The notes beneath the pieces were generated by a model that was given only the letters and a program-made list of their open reading frames with translations, searched no databases and was not told the DNA's origin. A DNA stretch of 64,000 bases. It comes from Sphaerolaimus hirsutus. Taxonomy: Eukaryota; Nematoda; Chromadorea; Monhysterida; Sphaerolaimidae. Shown here piece by piece: positions 52,836 to 63,045 of this stretch. The DNA lies in contig OZ038455.1 of the NCBI GenBank assembly GCA_964036195.1, forward strand, positions 17,501,855 to 17,565,854, read 5' to 3'. The position numbers and the translations under genes are program-made. Each line of letters opens with the position of its first letter. Within the stretch, counting starts at the first letter, position 1.

Positions 52836-55800
52836 ATGCTTGCAGTTTTACGGGTCGATTGTCTACTGGATGTGAAACGGGTCATAACATTTGTATATTC
52901 TGCGAATTTCGGCGAATTTTGGTTTGAATTTTATGAATTGACTGAATTTGTGAACATTGGTATGTGCCACTTTATGAATACAATGGAGAGTATTGTATTT
53001 GGATATGTAACACAGGCACATGCAAGGAAGATGAGAATCGGTTTCGGGTTTCAAAATCTGGTAATTATTTTAGCGTTAATTGGTTCAGTGGCCGCTGTCA
53101 ACGGCGAGGAAATAGATAGCAAATTGTACCAAACGGGCACACTTTTGGTGGGGGCAGCGCTAAATGTTTACCGAAACACTAGGTCGAACACACGATTTAA
53201 AGTGCAGAGAGGGGGGGGGGTGAATCTATTATATCAAAACGTGAGGGCTCTACGCTCAAACTTTACGGCGCTCGCTGAAACAGTGTCAAAATTAAATAAT
53301 TCCTCAAAATTAGATTTAATTGCACTTTGTGAGACGCAGGCCAAAAATGGTCTCGAGATACCGGAATTATACGGATATGATAGCTTTAATAAATACAAAT
53401 CTGACACTGGCAAGGCAGGTGGTTTGTCAATATACGTAAAAAAGGAATTGAAGGGTAAATACGTTGGCAGCGCTACAAAGTCTGAAATTGCCTCACATGT
53501 GATGCAAATTCTTTGCTTCGTTCGAGGGGAAAAATTGTCTGTGATTCTGGTGTACTTGGAGAATAATGGAAAGGTACGAAAAAATGCTGGGGTGGGGACA
53601 CTAAATGACGAAATACTTGGGCATGTGCATGACCTGATCGTTACAAATCGACAAAAAGCAATTCCGACAATTGTAATGGGCGACATGAACGGTCACATTG
53701 GTAATGATAGATGGGGGGTTCAAAATAATGATCCGAAAATCAACGAGAATGGAAAAAAAATTCGCAAATGGCTGAAATTATCAGGCGTTAAACTTGCAAA
53801 TAAGGCATTTCAGGGGCTGTGGACTTTTGTGCGAAAAAATTGTCTCTCGGTGATTGATTTGGTCTGCTACTCGGGGTTGAACATTCATCTGACCAGCGGC
53901 ACAGTTGATGAAGACGGTAAATTCAGCAATTTGGTGAGTGATCATAATGCAATTTGGGCGGAATTCAACATCACATTCAGTGATAGCCCGGGTGACAACA
54001 TTCAATCGCTGGACAGAGAAACAGTCATGAAATACTCAAAATATGAAATATCTCAATTGAAACCGAGATTTGAAGAAATGCCGTTTGTCGGGCCGCCCAC
54101 ACACACGAGAATACTGGAATCCATTCATGCGTACGCAAAGAAACCCTCTAAAAATGACGGAAAAAAGTTGAATTTTGACGCCACAGAGGCAAAATTGGTT
54201 CGGAAAATGAACAAAGCACGCCGCCATCTACGGAAAAATAGTAACGATAGGCAGTGCTTACTGAATCTTCAAATGTGCCGCATGCGTCTGAATAAATACA
54301 GATCGTATAAAGAAAAAAAGGCTGAAACCGATTTTATGACAGGACTAAAAAGTGGCACGCAATGGGGAGTTAATGAGATGTACAAAAGAGTAAAAAAATA
54401 CAAAAAACCGGAATTCGGGAATTTTGCCCTGGAAAATGACAGTGGAATCCTGACGGATGCTAAGGATATAGCCAGCGAACTCACAAAGGCATGGGATGTG
54501 GTCATGACAAAAAATCCCGGTGCAAAAAACATGGATGCTCGAAAATGGCTAGGAAAGAATATAATAACACAGATAGAGCGTGAAAAAATGGACGAGGACA
54601 TTTCTTGCATGGAAATACAGCTGGCAATCAAAAAACTAAAAAATTCAAAATCTGCCGGCACAACAGTGGTTCAACATGAATGCCTCAAAATACTTGACAA
54701 CACCCGTATTGAGGCACTACGCAGTCTGATGAATTCGTGGCTAAATGGAGCGAAAATTGAAAATGAGTACAAAATTTGCGAAATGGTTTTCCTACACAAA
54801 AAGGGAAGTACAATGGATATAATGAATTATAGGACCCTGGGCCTAGGGTGCAACATAGTTAAATTATATCTATCGATTATCAATACTAGAACGCTGAGAG
54901 CCTTTGAATCATGCGGTGGCTTCGGCGATTTACAAGGAGGTTTTAGGGGTGGTCGAAGAACACTAGACAATGTGGTGATATTACAAGCATGTAAAAAATT
55001 TGCGGATAAAAATAAGGGGAGGCTGTTAACATGCTTTGTCGATGCGGTCAAAGCTTTTGACAGGGTAGATCGCGGAAAACTCTGGGCTAAAATGAGCCAT
55101 TATGGTTATACTCACAAATTAATTTCTGCAATCGCAAATACATATGACAACCAAAAGTGCAGGTTGAAATTCGGTGAGGTTATGACAGAGATCCAAGATT
55201 ATCCACTTGGATTGCGGCAGGGGTGCTGCTGGTCACCTACGGGTTTTATACTCTATCTGGCAGATTTACGACTTCATCTGGAGCGAGCTGACATCGGCGC
55301 GCGGCTAAATGGGAAAAAGGTGCCTGCTGTATTTTTTGCCGATGACATCTGCCTGGCCGCAAACACAGAGTGTGAACTGCAGCGATTGATGACAATTTTC
55401 ACAAACTGGGCGTGGGAATGGAGTGTCACAATAAATGCATCTAAAAGTTTCGTGTTGAAATGGGGGAAAAAGGCTGACAATGCCAAAAAATGGAAGTTAG
55501 GATTTGACGACAAAAGAAGTCCCACATACGTTGCAGAAACTGACAAAATAAAATATCTAGGGGTATGGTTCACCAGCGAGAGGGACACTTTTGCATATCA
55601 CCGTAGAAACTCGGTGGAAAAGGCTAAAAAACTAAAAAGTATGGTGCATCATTGCAGCTTAAAGAGCCACCGCCCAATGTGGTACGCCAACAATGTTTGG
55701 AAATCGTATGTAGAGAGTGCAGTATTATACGGTCTTGATGTTGTAGGGGCTAGAAAAATGACTACAGAGGGTATTGATGCTATTTACTTGCAAACGGTGA

Positions 55801-56588
55801 AAGCAGCTAGTCAACTCCCGGTCAACACCTGCACTGATGCATTGCTGTTGGACCTAGGCGGGGTTCTTCCCTCGCACCGCTTAAAACGGCATACAATAAA
55901 CTATAACAGGTATCTAAATTTACAAGATAAAAGTGACTTGTTGAAGCATGCATTTGAATATTTATCAGAAAACCCGACACGACGCTCAAACACGCGATTT
56001 TGCATGGGAGCCACCATACCAGAGAGAGCAAAAATGTTTATGGATGAAATTCGACCAGGCACACATCCGTCCGCCTTGAGTAAAGGCATGCTGAAAAAAC
56101 ATAGCAGTGAAAATTTAAAAAGGAACTGCCTAATTAGAACAAAGGGTCATAATAGTCAACGGTTCAGACTTTTGGATCATGATGCTGATACATTGCGACT
56201 AAAAACAGTCTCTGGTAAGTATCCAAGGTGGTTACAGGCACGCTATAATTGCGTGCAATACCCGAAAAACATAATGCTGGAATGTAACTTTTGTGGGACA
56301 CACAAAGACCGACCGAATCTGACACAAGAACACATGCTGGGAGCATGCAAGCATATTCGATCGAAGAAACGTATGTATATTTTGATGGACACTTCTGGAT
56401 GCACATGCCAAGCCGTTGATCCAACGGTGAGTACTAAAGAAAAAATATCATGGTTATTAAGTGGTGACAGATGCCAGTCACACCGAGCGAGAATCCATGA
56501 GCACATCAACTACACCATGGATAGGTGCTGCATGGCGCAGCACAACAAGTGGGTGCACCAAATGGTCTCATCCGAATGGACATTATAA
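52836..56588 (+). CDS. Non-LTR retrotransposon polyprotein: AP endonuclease and reverse transcriptase
   Basis: A single 1250-residue frame from the first ATG (52836); the frame is open from 52743 but without ATG. Endonuclease signs: NLLYQNVRAL, LIALCETQ, VMGDMNGHIG, IDLVCYSGLN, VSDHNAIW. Reverse transcriptase signs: LQGGFRGGRRTLDN, CFVDAVKAFDRVDR, LRQGCCWSPTGF and the catalytic FADD (55335-55346), followed by a thumb-like region. Near the C-terminus is a C-X2-C-X12-H-X4-C cluster (CNFCGTHK to GAC). The order endonuclease then RT with FADD marks a LINE; the clade is not settled. The intact frame, including a G run at 53210-53220, suggests a young copy. Its 5' and 3' borders lie near 52740 and 56940, inside the AAAAT-rich element. 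Confidence 0.92.
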   Translation: MLAVLRVDCLLDVKRVITFVYSANFGEFWFEFYELTEFVNIGMCHFMNTMESIVFGYVTQAHARKMRIGFGFQNLVIILALIGSVAAVNGEEIDSKLYQTGTLLVGAALNVYRNTRSNTRFKVQRGGGVNLLYQNVRALRSNFTALAETVSKLNNSSKLDLIALCETQAKNGLEIPELYGYDSFNKYKSDTGKAGGLSIYVKKELKGKYVGSATKSEIASHVMQILCFVRGEKLSVILVYLENNGKVRKNAGVGTLNDEILGHVHDLIVTNRQKAIPTIVMGDMNGHIGNDRWGVQNNDPKINENGKKIRKWLKLSGVKLANKAFQGLWTFVRKNCLSVIDLVCYSGLNIHLTSGTVDEDGKFSNLVSDHNAIWAEFNITFSDSPGDNIQSLDRETVMKYSKYEISQLKPRFEEMPFVGPPTHTRILESIHAYAKKPSKNDGKKLNFDATEAKLVRKMNKARRHLRKNSNDRQCLLNLQMCRMRLNKYRSYKEKKAETDFMTGLKSGTQWGVNEMYKRVKKYKKPEFGNFALENDSGILTDAKDIASELTKAWDVVMTKNPGAKNMDARKWLGKNIITQIEREKMDEDISCMEIQLAIKKLKNSKSAGTTVVQHECLKILDNTRIEALRSLMNSWLNGAKIENEYKICEMVFLHKKGSTMDIMNYRTLGLGCNIVKLYLSIINTRTLRAFESCGGFGDLQGGFRGGRRTLDNVVILQACKKFADKNKGRLLTCFVDAVKAFDRVDRGKLWAKMSHYGYTHKLISAIANTYDNQKCRLKFGEVMTEIQDYPLGLRQGCCWSPTGFILYLADLRLHLERADIGARLNGKKVPAVFFADDICLAANTECELQRLMTIFTNWAWEWSVTINASKSFVLKWGKKADNAKKWKLGFDDKRSPTYVAETDKIKYLGVWFTSERDTFAYHRRNSVEKAKKLKSMVHHCSLKSHRPMWYANNVWKSYVESAVLYGLDVVGARKMTTEGIDAIYLQTVKAASQLPVNTCTDALLLDLGGVLPSHRLKRHTINYNRYLNLQDKSDLLKHAFEYLSENPTRRSNTRFCMGATIPERAKMFMDEIRPGTHPSALSKGMLKKHSSENLKRNCLIRTKGHNSQRFRLLDHDADTLRLKTVSGKYPRWLQARYNCVQYPKNIMLECNFCGTHKDRPNLTQEHMLGACKHIRSKKRMYILMDTSGCTCQAVDPTVSTKEKISWLLSGDRCQSHRARIHEHINYTMDRCCMAQHNKWVHQMVSSEWTL

Positions 56589-57079
56589 AAAAGGCATAAA
56601 ATTGTGTTTGGGTGATACGGAAATATAAAATCTTTTTTGATTGGATAAAAAATGACAATAAATACACCGACACTTGTCTTTCTGCGCCGGCAGTCCCACA
56701 AAAACTCTCCTCGCAGTGGATGGTGACGACTACACAAACATCCCAGTGATTAACATGTGATCATTTAGGTGTATTTATTTCTCCATTTCTCGTTCTATAC
56801 ATGACTATTAGGTATCGAGTGTACGTGGTGGTTCATTTCTTCACACACAGCGGTCATATAGTATCTATGCAGGGTAATGGTGCGACTCGAAGTATCACAT
56901 TGGTACAAGTTGCTAATTGTGATGTAGTTGCGGAACCAAATGAAATAGAAACGGTAAACATAAATAAAATAAAATTTTAATAAAAATAAAATACAATTTT
57001 CGTAAAAAGAATTTTAATAAAACCAACCCTGCTCTTATCTGAAAATCTGCTCTGAAAATCTTATCTGCTCTTATCTGCG

Positions 57080-57140
57080 TACTAGTGCACCGCCGTATAG
57101 AACACGGGCGCCCTAACCGCTGTACCACAGGCGGCTGGGC
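57080..57140 (-). repeat. tRNA-derived SINE-like fragment (A-box half)
   Basis: On the minus strand the sequence GCCGCCTGTGGTACAGCGG then TTAGGGCGCCCG resembles a tRNA 5' half; TGGTACAGCGG fits the A box. On the plus strand at 57490-57530 GGATTCGATTCCCGCC fits a B box, and both pieces contain GTTCTATRCG. They look like two oppositely oriented fragments of one SINE family, not a tRNA gene. Confidence 0.35.
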
Positions 57141-57153
57141 TCTAGTCACTATG

Positions 57154-57314
57154 AGCCCACACACACTAGTTGACATCGACACCAAATGTCAACTGGTGCC
57201 GATCCCGATTCAAAGCTTGCTGACGAGTAGACGAACGACGTTCAAACGCAATCTTTGAAAAAGGAACGGAACCAGTTGACATTTGGTGTCGATGTCAACT
57301 AGCGTGTGTGGGCC
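57154..57314. mobile_element. 161-bp ACACACTAGTTGACATCG-tip element
   Basis: Inverted ends of about 50 bp: GAGCCCACACACACTAG then TTGACATCGACACCAAATG on the left, complement on the right ending GGGCCCA. The centre is about 60 bp. A partial copy is at 31440-31706. Confidence 0.75.
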
Positions 57315-58178
57315 CATTGTCCGACAATTGGTCAACTTTGTCACAGAATCTGTCGCAGACGGTCAATTCTCGACCACCTTTCCCCAGCGAGATTTTTATA
57401 AAACGGTCCAACGCACTTACCAATTGATAACGACTATCGAGCATTCCTTATATAGAATATCAATATCAAAATTTCAATATCAATGTTCTATGCGAGAGGT
57501 GCGGATTCGATTCCCGCCAGAGGCGAGTGCAATCTTGTACTCTTCTTTTTTTTATTCTAACGGGCGTGGCGCACACAGAACACTACAAACTTGGGTAAAG
57601 ACATAAATACGATGTGAACCTATTTGAGTTCGCCAGAATGGGCAGTCTGCAAACTACTGTCGGCGGTGAAATCACCCTTTCTGGCAAACTCAAACGCGTT
57701 CGTCTCCACAATAAATAGTATCGATTTGATTTGAGGGGGGCAAGTCCAAAAATGCCATTCCCGTGAATTGCGACTAAAGTTGAAGTTGGATACTCGCCGA
57801 TTTTATAACTGACCAGTCAGTCCATACCCCAAATAGGGAATGCATCTGAGTTGACAAAAAAACTACACATGGCGTTAATAAAAAAAATGTTTTTTTTCAG
57901 GCAAAAGGAGTGCAAAGAAGCTCTCAATTTTCTCGCCCTGGCGACATGCACAAAAGGATCAGTTGGTATCTGCTGTGAACAGTGACGCCATTCATGTATT
58001 TATGTACCATTGGGAATTGTGTGCCAGTGGATTTTCAATGGCTAGTTTAAAAACGCTAGGATGAAATAACCTTCTCTCTTATCCAAGTGTCCAAGTAGCT
58101 ATACTGTCCATGTGACAAAAATATGCATATTTTACAATTTAAAGAAACTAAATGTATACACGTATCGTTAATGATATA
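57315..58178. other. No gene recognised
   Basis: Spacer with the B-box-like word at 57495-57512. Nothing else supportable. Confidence 0.35.
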
Positions 58179-58506
58179 CCGTATTTGCTTGAATAATCCC
58201 CCCGGGGGATTATTATTTTGTCAGACATTTTTGAGGGGGGGGGGGGAACTATTCGAGGGGGAATTATTCAAGGGGAGGGGAATTATTATTTCGTCAAAAT
58301 TTTCAGGCATGTTTCCATCAACTCATTTAACGAAATATGCCTTATAAACACAATAACGTGCCAAATTAGGTACCTATAACAAATTAATCAAATCTTTAAA
58401 GGGGGGATTATTCGAGGAGTGGAATAATTATTTCTTCACTCGTTTTCCAGGGGGGATTATTCGAGGAGGGGAATTATTCAAGGGGGAACTATTCAAGCAA
58501 AAACGG
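58179..58506. mobile_element. CCGTATTTGCTTGAATAA-tip element
   Basis: TA flanks (58177-58178, 58507-58508). Left CCGTATTTGCTTGAATAATC, right TTCAAGCAAAAACGG. G-run units GGGGGGATTATTCGAGG repeat on the right side. Confidence 0.8.
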
Positions 58507-58613
58507 TAATCTAGAAACTTTGTACATCACTGTAAATCACAGTAAATTGATTGGAAGGAATTTGCAATCGCTGTTTATTGTTCAAAATCTGGACATGAAG
58601 TTCTGGTTATGTG

Positions 58614-59110
58614 TAGTGATGGTATGGCGCCCTTTAATGGAGTCATCGCCATGGCGCCATTGGCGCGCTTTTCAGTGGCATGATTATTTTGGACGACGCT
58701 CTTTGCGCTATTTTTACTGGCACCATTTAGGCACCCGGCGTCATTGTTTACGGATAGTAATTTAGGGTAGGGACGATATATCGTATCGAATATCGAATAT
58801 CGGATATCGACCATTTTTTCATATCGAATATCGATATCGAAAATTTTGAAAAAATATCGAATAGTCATATCGAAAAGTCATATCGTCCCAACCCTAGATA
58901 GTATACAAGGGCCGACCAACAGGGAGGCGCCCCGCCTAAAATGTCGCCCTTGTAATTATGGATAATGGTCATGGCGCTGGCGCCATTTGTAAGCGCCGCG
59001 CCATGGCGAAATTGGTGTTTTCGTTGCCACTAGTACTGAAAAAGCGCCAGGAAGATTGGCGCCAAGCGCCCGAAGGCGCCGCGATGCCTTTTAAATAATT
59101 TTTACAAACT
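58614..59110. repeat. GGCGCC-type fragments and a short ATATCG element
   Basis: 58614-58745 starts TAGTGATGGTATGGCGCC but has no matching right end. 58763-58896 is a small element with TAGGGTAGGGACGATAT and ATATCGTCCCAACCCTA ends and an interior of ATCGAATATCG units; its target duplication is ambiguous by one or two bases (GATAGTAA / GATAGTAT). 58970-59100 holds further GGCGC fragments. Confidence 0.6.
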
Positions 59111-59309
59111 ACATACAAAATCGCTATGTGTAGAAGTGCCACTCCGGAATTTTATCCATCCCGGGAAGGGGGGGGGGCGGCCGCCAGGAATGTCCCTTAC
59201 CAGAAATTTTTACCTTGGTTCAGCAGAGTTTAGAAAGGCATGCATTCTTCCAAAGAGTATCTTGTAAAGTTCATATTTTATAAATAAGTTCCGAGGGAAA
59301 CGATATGGC

Positions 59310-59315
59310 TTTATT
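59310..59315 (-). promoter_or_regulatory. Possible polyadenylation signal of the MTMR9-like gene
   Basis: TTTATT on the plus strand reads AATAAA on the minus strand, about 150 bases beyond the stop codon. Confidence 0.35.
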
Positions 59316-59462
59316 CGCTGTATAAGCTTAAATGGAATGTCCCCATAAACCGTCTGGGAAAAACTCACTCGATCAAAAGTCTGGAGAAAAATAATCCATT
59401 GCATTATTTTCGTGGTAATGCGGGAAATCAGCCCACAAAAAGTCGATACACAAAAATACGTC

Positions 59463-62400
59463 TCATATGTTCACAGCATTCTCAATAAATTTCAATTCAT
59501 CCAATCTGCAATTGTAAAACTCGGTCATCATTCCATCATATTCAGCCCAATTTCTCTGCCAGCGGAGAAATAGACGCTCCCATAAAAGCTGAAGGTAGTT
59601 TAGAAGATAGCTGAACTAGAAGGTTGAATTCACTAAAAATCAGATATGAAAAAATCAAACCAACGATGCTGTGCGGCGCCGCCGATGGCCAAATAGGAGC
59701 ATTATTTTTCTCATAAAATGGATTCTCGAAACTTTTCAACTTTGCAGGTTCGTTCAAATGTGACCTGCGTAGCGCGTAACCGATTTAAAAATAAAAAATG
59801 ACAAAATATTGCAAATAACGTGATCACAAAACAAACCACAACGAAACGGTAGTTTCACTCAATTTCAATCTGTTCCTGTCTTTCTGACAATTCCCCAGAA
59901 AGGTGCCATATTCAGATGCGGCGCAATGGTCAAATAGAGCAATAAGGAGATGTTCATTGAATTCGAATGACCACGAATATTGCCGTTGCAACTGAAAATG
60001 GGAATATTGTTCTTACAACAAAACACATGCGATGTAGGCAGAATGATACCGGGATATTCGCAGAGTTGTTGGAAGTACCGAACTTTTTTCAAAGTATACG
60101 TAAACGTAAAGTATTTATTTTTTACTCACCCCTTAAGTACAGAAAACGTAAAGCAATAATTTTTATGTTTACTCATGAGTAAACGTGAGTAATAATACTT
60201 TTCCCTGCAGAAAACGTAAAAGTGAGTACTTTTGAAAAATGTTGCCAAATTTTTCGAGAAATGTCGCTCAAAATCACTTATTTTCATAACTTTTTGCCTA
60301 CCGTATATCCTTGAATAAGACCCCAGGGGCGTTATTATTTCGTCAGAGGTTTTGGAGGGGGGAGTTATTCAAGGGGGGGTACTATTCAAGGGGGGGAGTT
60401 ATTTTTTCCTCAGAACTTCCAGGAAAACTTTCACTTTATTCATTGTTTGTATGCATTCCGTCAACACATCTAATGCAGAAAATGACCAGTTCAACAAGAA
60501 CAAAAACAACGTATCCATCCTAAATATCGTGTTCATCGGCATCTGAATCATTCAAATACACATTGTCGTTTTTCCCAGAGGGGGGACTTATTCAAGAGGG
60601 GGGAGTTATTCAAGGGGGGGCGTTATTTTTTCCTCACCTGGCCAACAGGGGGGTGTTATTCAAGGGGGGTATTATTCAAGGATATACGGTATTTTACGCA
60701 ATTTTTGACTATATATGTGGTTCTATACCTATTTTCGACTAGTTTCCCATATTTTTACCACATTTTCTTCTTTTTCCCCATTCTATGAGTTTAAAAACCT
60801 GTATGAAAGATGATCTAAAATACGTTTTCTGTACTCGAGTACTTTCAAAAAGTATACGTAAAAGCGAGTACCAGAACCTTTTTCGGATGAAACGTAAACG
60901 TACTTACTCTGTACTAGAGTATATTTACGTATTTATCGAGTAAAAGTAAATACGTTTTAACAACTATGGATATTCGAGCGGGGGGGGGGGATTGTATTCA
61001 CAGAGCCAGGCGAACGGGCCCCTAAAATAACGGAATGGAATGATGGCGCTTGCGCCAGCAACGCGCCATGGCGTGGCGCCAATTCATACGAACATACGTA
61101 AATATCTATAACTAAATATATGTTATACAGGCACCGGTAGGGTTCAAACGGGATTGACTTTTCGGGATCGGGATCGGGATCGGGATTCACTTTTTGAGAT
61201 TTCGGGATCGGGATCGGGATCGGGATTGGGGTTTCGGGATCGGGATCGGGATTGGTAATTTGAGATTTCGGGATCGGGATCGGGATCGGGATTGGCCGGG
61301 ATTGGGGTCACGGGATCGGGATTGGGATAGGCATTTTTCCGGGATCGGGATTGGGTTCTAGGGATATAGATTTTGGCCATTTTTCTGGCATTCACAGTTG
61401 TTCATAAAGGTCTCAAAACACTGTTGGATGCCAGAAAAGTGGCATAAAATTGACGCTGGGGGTTTGCATCCACTTTTTTGCATGCAAAAACGTCATTATT
61501 TCACTTTTTATAATTTCCACTAATTTTTCCGGGATCGGGATCCCGGACTTGGGAGTTTCTCGGGATCGGGATTTGAAAACTTTCGGGATCGGGATCGGGA
61601 TTGGTATTTTTGAGATTTCGGGATCGGGATCGGGATTGGGGTTTCGGGATCGGGATCGGGATCGGGACTGGTAAATCCCGGAATTTCACGGGATCCGGGA
61701 TCGGGATCCCGTTTGAACCCTAGGCACCGGTTCCGCAAGTGGCAAAGTATAGAGTAAAGTTAAAAGTAAAGAGTATTTTGATGTTGTAACAATATGTTTT
61801 TACCTAATTTTAGCCATATCTCTCCTGCTTTTAGCGATATTTTCCCTTTTCTTCCTTCAAACCTTGAAAAAGTCGATATATTGAACCACGGCGAACCCCA
61901 GCAACTTGAATTCCCCGAATTCTCAACCTATCTATCAATCTGGTGGAGCGATTTGCTATCCATCCAATCCCGTAGGGTAAAATTCAGGATACCCCGATAA
62001 ACCCCCAAAAACTCATTTCACAAAAATCGCGCAATGCAAACGAAACCAACCTGCCAAACACAATCCAAAAACAGCAAAAAAGTTGGCGCCTCATAGGGCC
62101 CAGTGATTTCACCGGATGCATAAGGTCCGTGTGCCCAGCGCAAACTAAATGGATGACCGAATGATAGCCAGACGCGTTCGATGAGGGTTTCAAATCTGCG
62201 GTGTGAATAAATGGATGAATTTTGTGGAATTGTCGACATTATCGAGTTGCCTTTATTGAAAGTGACATATTTTGTTTTTTAAATTTTTTATCGAAAGTAA
62301 CATTCAGAAGAAACACTCGACACAAAATACGCAAAAAAAATTTTTTTTTTATCCACAGATGTGGGAACTACCAAGCTTAGCATAAAACGAAAGCAAGCAG

Positions 62401-63045
62401 CTTATCAATCAAAAGACAATAAAATCAAATCACACACCCATTAATTGTCCTTGAATCAGGGTCTAAAATGAGCACAGCCAACGAAGTCACTAAAAGTGTA
62501 GAATCGAATCCATCCGCACCATGAACCAAAACAGGAACTTCTGCGTTGAAAATCCATCACGAAAAAGGATTCTAAAAATTCTATCGATTTCGCATTAAAA
62601 AACTTTCAAATAAACACAATCGAACCAACCATTCGGCTGATACTCTGGCCCAGACACAGTATTATCGAAGGGATCTAAATGCAAAAAAACACACACACAT
62701 TTGAGCAGGAATCGAACCAACAAGCTACAAAAAAGCAAACCAGCGGGCGTCTCCACGCGAAGTGCGATGCACGTGGCGCAGTTCAGTGCGTCGTGCACGC
62801 ATTGCAGCCAGTTCGATGAGGCGATGCGGCCGTAAAATTTCTCCGTCCCGTAATCATTGCACGCTTGAAAAAAAACACGATATTTTTTACAAAAACGATG
62901 ATATAAACTATTCTAAAAATGAAAGGAAGGAAATGATTACCTTCGACGAGTTTAGAGTATGCCTCCTTTAAAGTGACCCATTTTGGTACGGCACTGTGTA
63001 TCCGTTTCCATCTCGAGTAGTACATCTCTTGCTCTAATCCGCCAC
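59463..63045 (-). CDS. MTMR9: MTMR9-like catalytically inactive myotubularin, C-terminal half
   Basis: Seven exons in continuous phase on the minus strand: 62941-63045, 62741-62863, 62438-62540, 62051-62195, 59837-59991, 59665-59764, 59463-59588 (stop). The first starts in mid-codon, so upstream exons lie off the window or were missed. Matches to MTMR9 include WKRIHSAVPKW, SSNWLQCVHDAL, LVHGADGFDSTLLVTSLA, FETLIERVWLSFGHPFSLRW, EAPTFLLFLDCVWQ, WSFEFNEHLLIALFDH, EYGTFLGN and LLWERLFLRWQRNW. The phosphatase pocket reads HGADGFDST, lacking the Cys and Arg of active members, as in MTMR9, which acts as partner of MTMR6/7/8. The tail after the last block is short (about 30 residues), so the usual C-terminal coiled coil is reduced. 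Donors are mostly non-consensus GTTTG or GTTGG. The 59992-62050 intron holds two large elements. Confidence 0.93.
60061..60968. mobile_element. hAT-like CAGAGTTGTT-tip element with nested insertion
   Basis: Left CAGAGTTGTTGGAAGTACC, right GTTTTAACAACTATG, perfect 8-bp duplications GATATTCG at 60053-60060 and 60969-60976. Subterminal regions repeat GTAAACGTAAA words. It lies in an intron of the MTMR9-like gene, and 60301-60689 is nested in it. This copy defines the ends of the fragments at 1-335, 6660-6832 and 22943-23660. Confidence 0.88.
60301..60689. mobile_element. CCGTATATCCTTGAA-tip element, inverse copy of 52065-52474
   Basis: TA flanks (60299-60300, 60690-60691). Same tips and core as 52065-52474 in the opposite orientation. 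Confidence 0.88.
60977..61090. repeat. Fragment of the CAGGGACG/GGCGCC type
   Basis: GAGCGGGGGG, then GGCGAACGGGCCCCTAAAAT and GCGCCATGGCGTGGCGCC, as in the interior of 40957-41403; ends missing. Confidence 0.45.
61138..61722. mobile_element. hAT-like element with GGGATC satellite interior
   Basis: Perfect 17-bp tips TAGGGTTCAAACGGGAT and ATCCCGTTTGAACCCTA, perfect 8-bp duplications GGCACCGG at 61130-61137 and 61723-61730. Both flanks are arrays of CGGGATCGGGAT units (61160-61340 and 61535-61705). Sits in an intron of the MTMR9-like gene. Confidence 0.95.
61795..61985. repeat. TATATTGAACC / GCTATCCATCC repeat
   Basis: Another copy of the family at 24000-24365, immediately downstream of the last-but-three exon of the MTMR9-like gene. 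Confidence 0.5.

Larger units (their letters stand above)
51612..57031. mobile_element. CAGGGTTGG-tip hAT-like element enlarged by a LINE and a TA element
   Basis: Left CAGGGTTGGCAAAATC, right TAATAAAACCAACCCTG; flanking octamers CTCATATC (51604-51611) and CTCTTATC (57032-57039) match at seven of eight. Its own interior is AAAATAAAAT satellite (51640-51730, 52660-52740, 56950-57015). A CCGTATATCC element (52065-52474) and a retrotransposon (about 52740-56940) sit inside. Confidence 0.75.

Noticed and set aside
52739..52927. Short 62-residue plus-strand frame overlapping the LINE start
   Set aside because: It starts at TTG in AT-rich sequence and lies out of frame with the retrotransposon.
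57080..57140. tRNA gene
   Set aside because: Only a 5' half is present; no T arm or 3' acceptor strand follows on the same strand.
58763..58896. Certain 8-bp duplication for the ATATCG element
   Set aside because: The flanking octamers match only after shifting the border by one or two bases, so the claim was kept out of the proven set.
62595..62668. Extra MTMR9 exon starting DPFDNTVSG
   Set aside because: The real exon at 62438-62540 joins in phase and carries the expected pocket and the DPDSRTING block; using both would duplicate that block.
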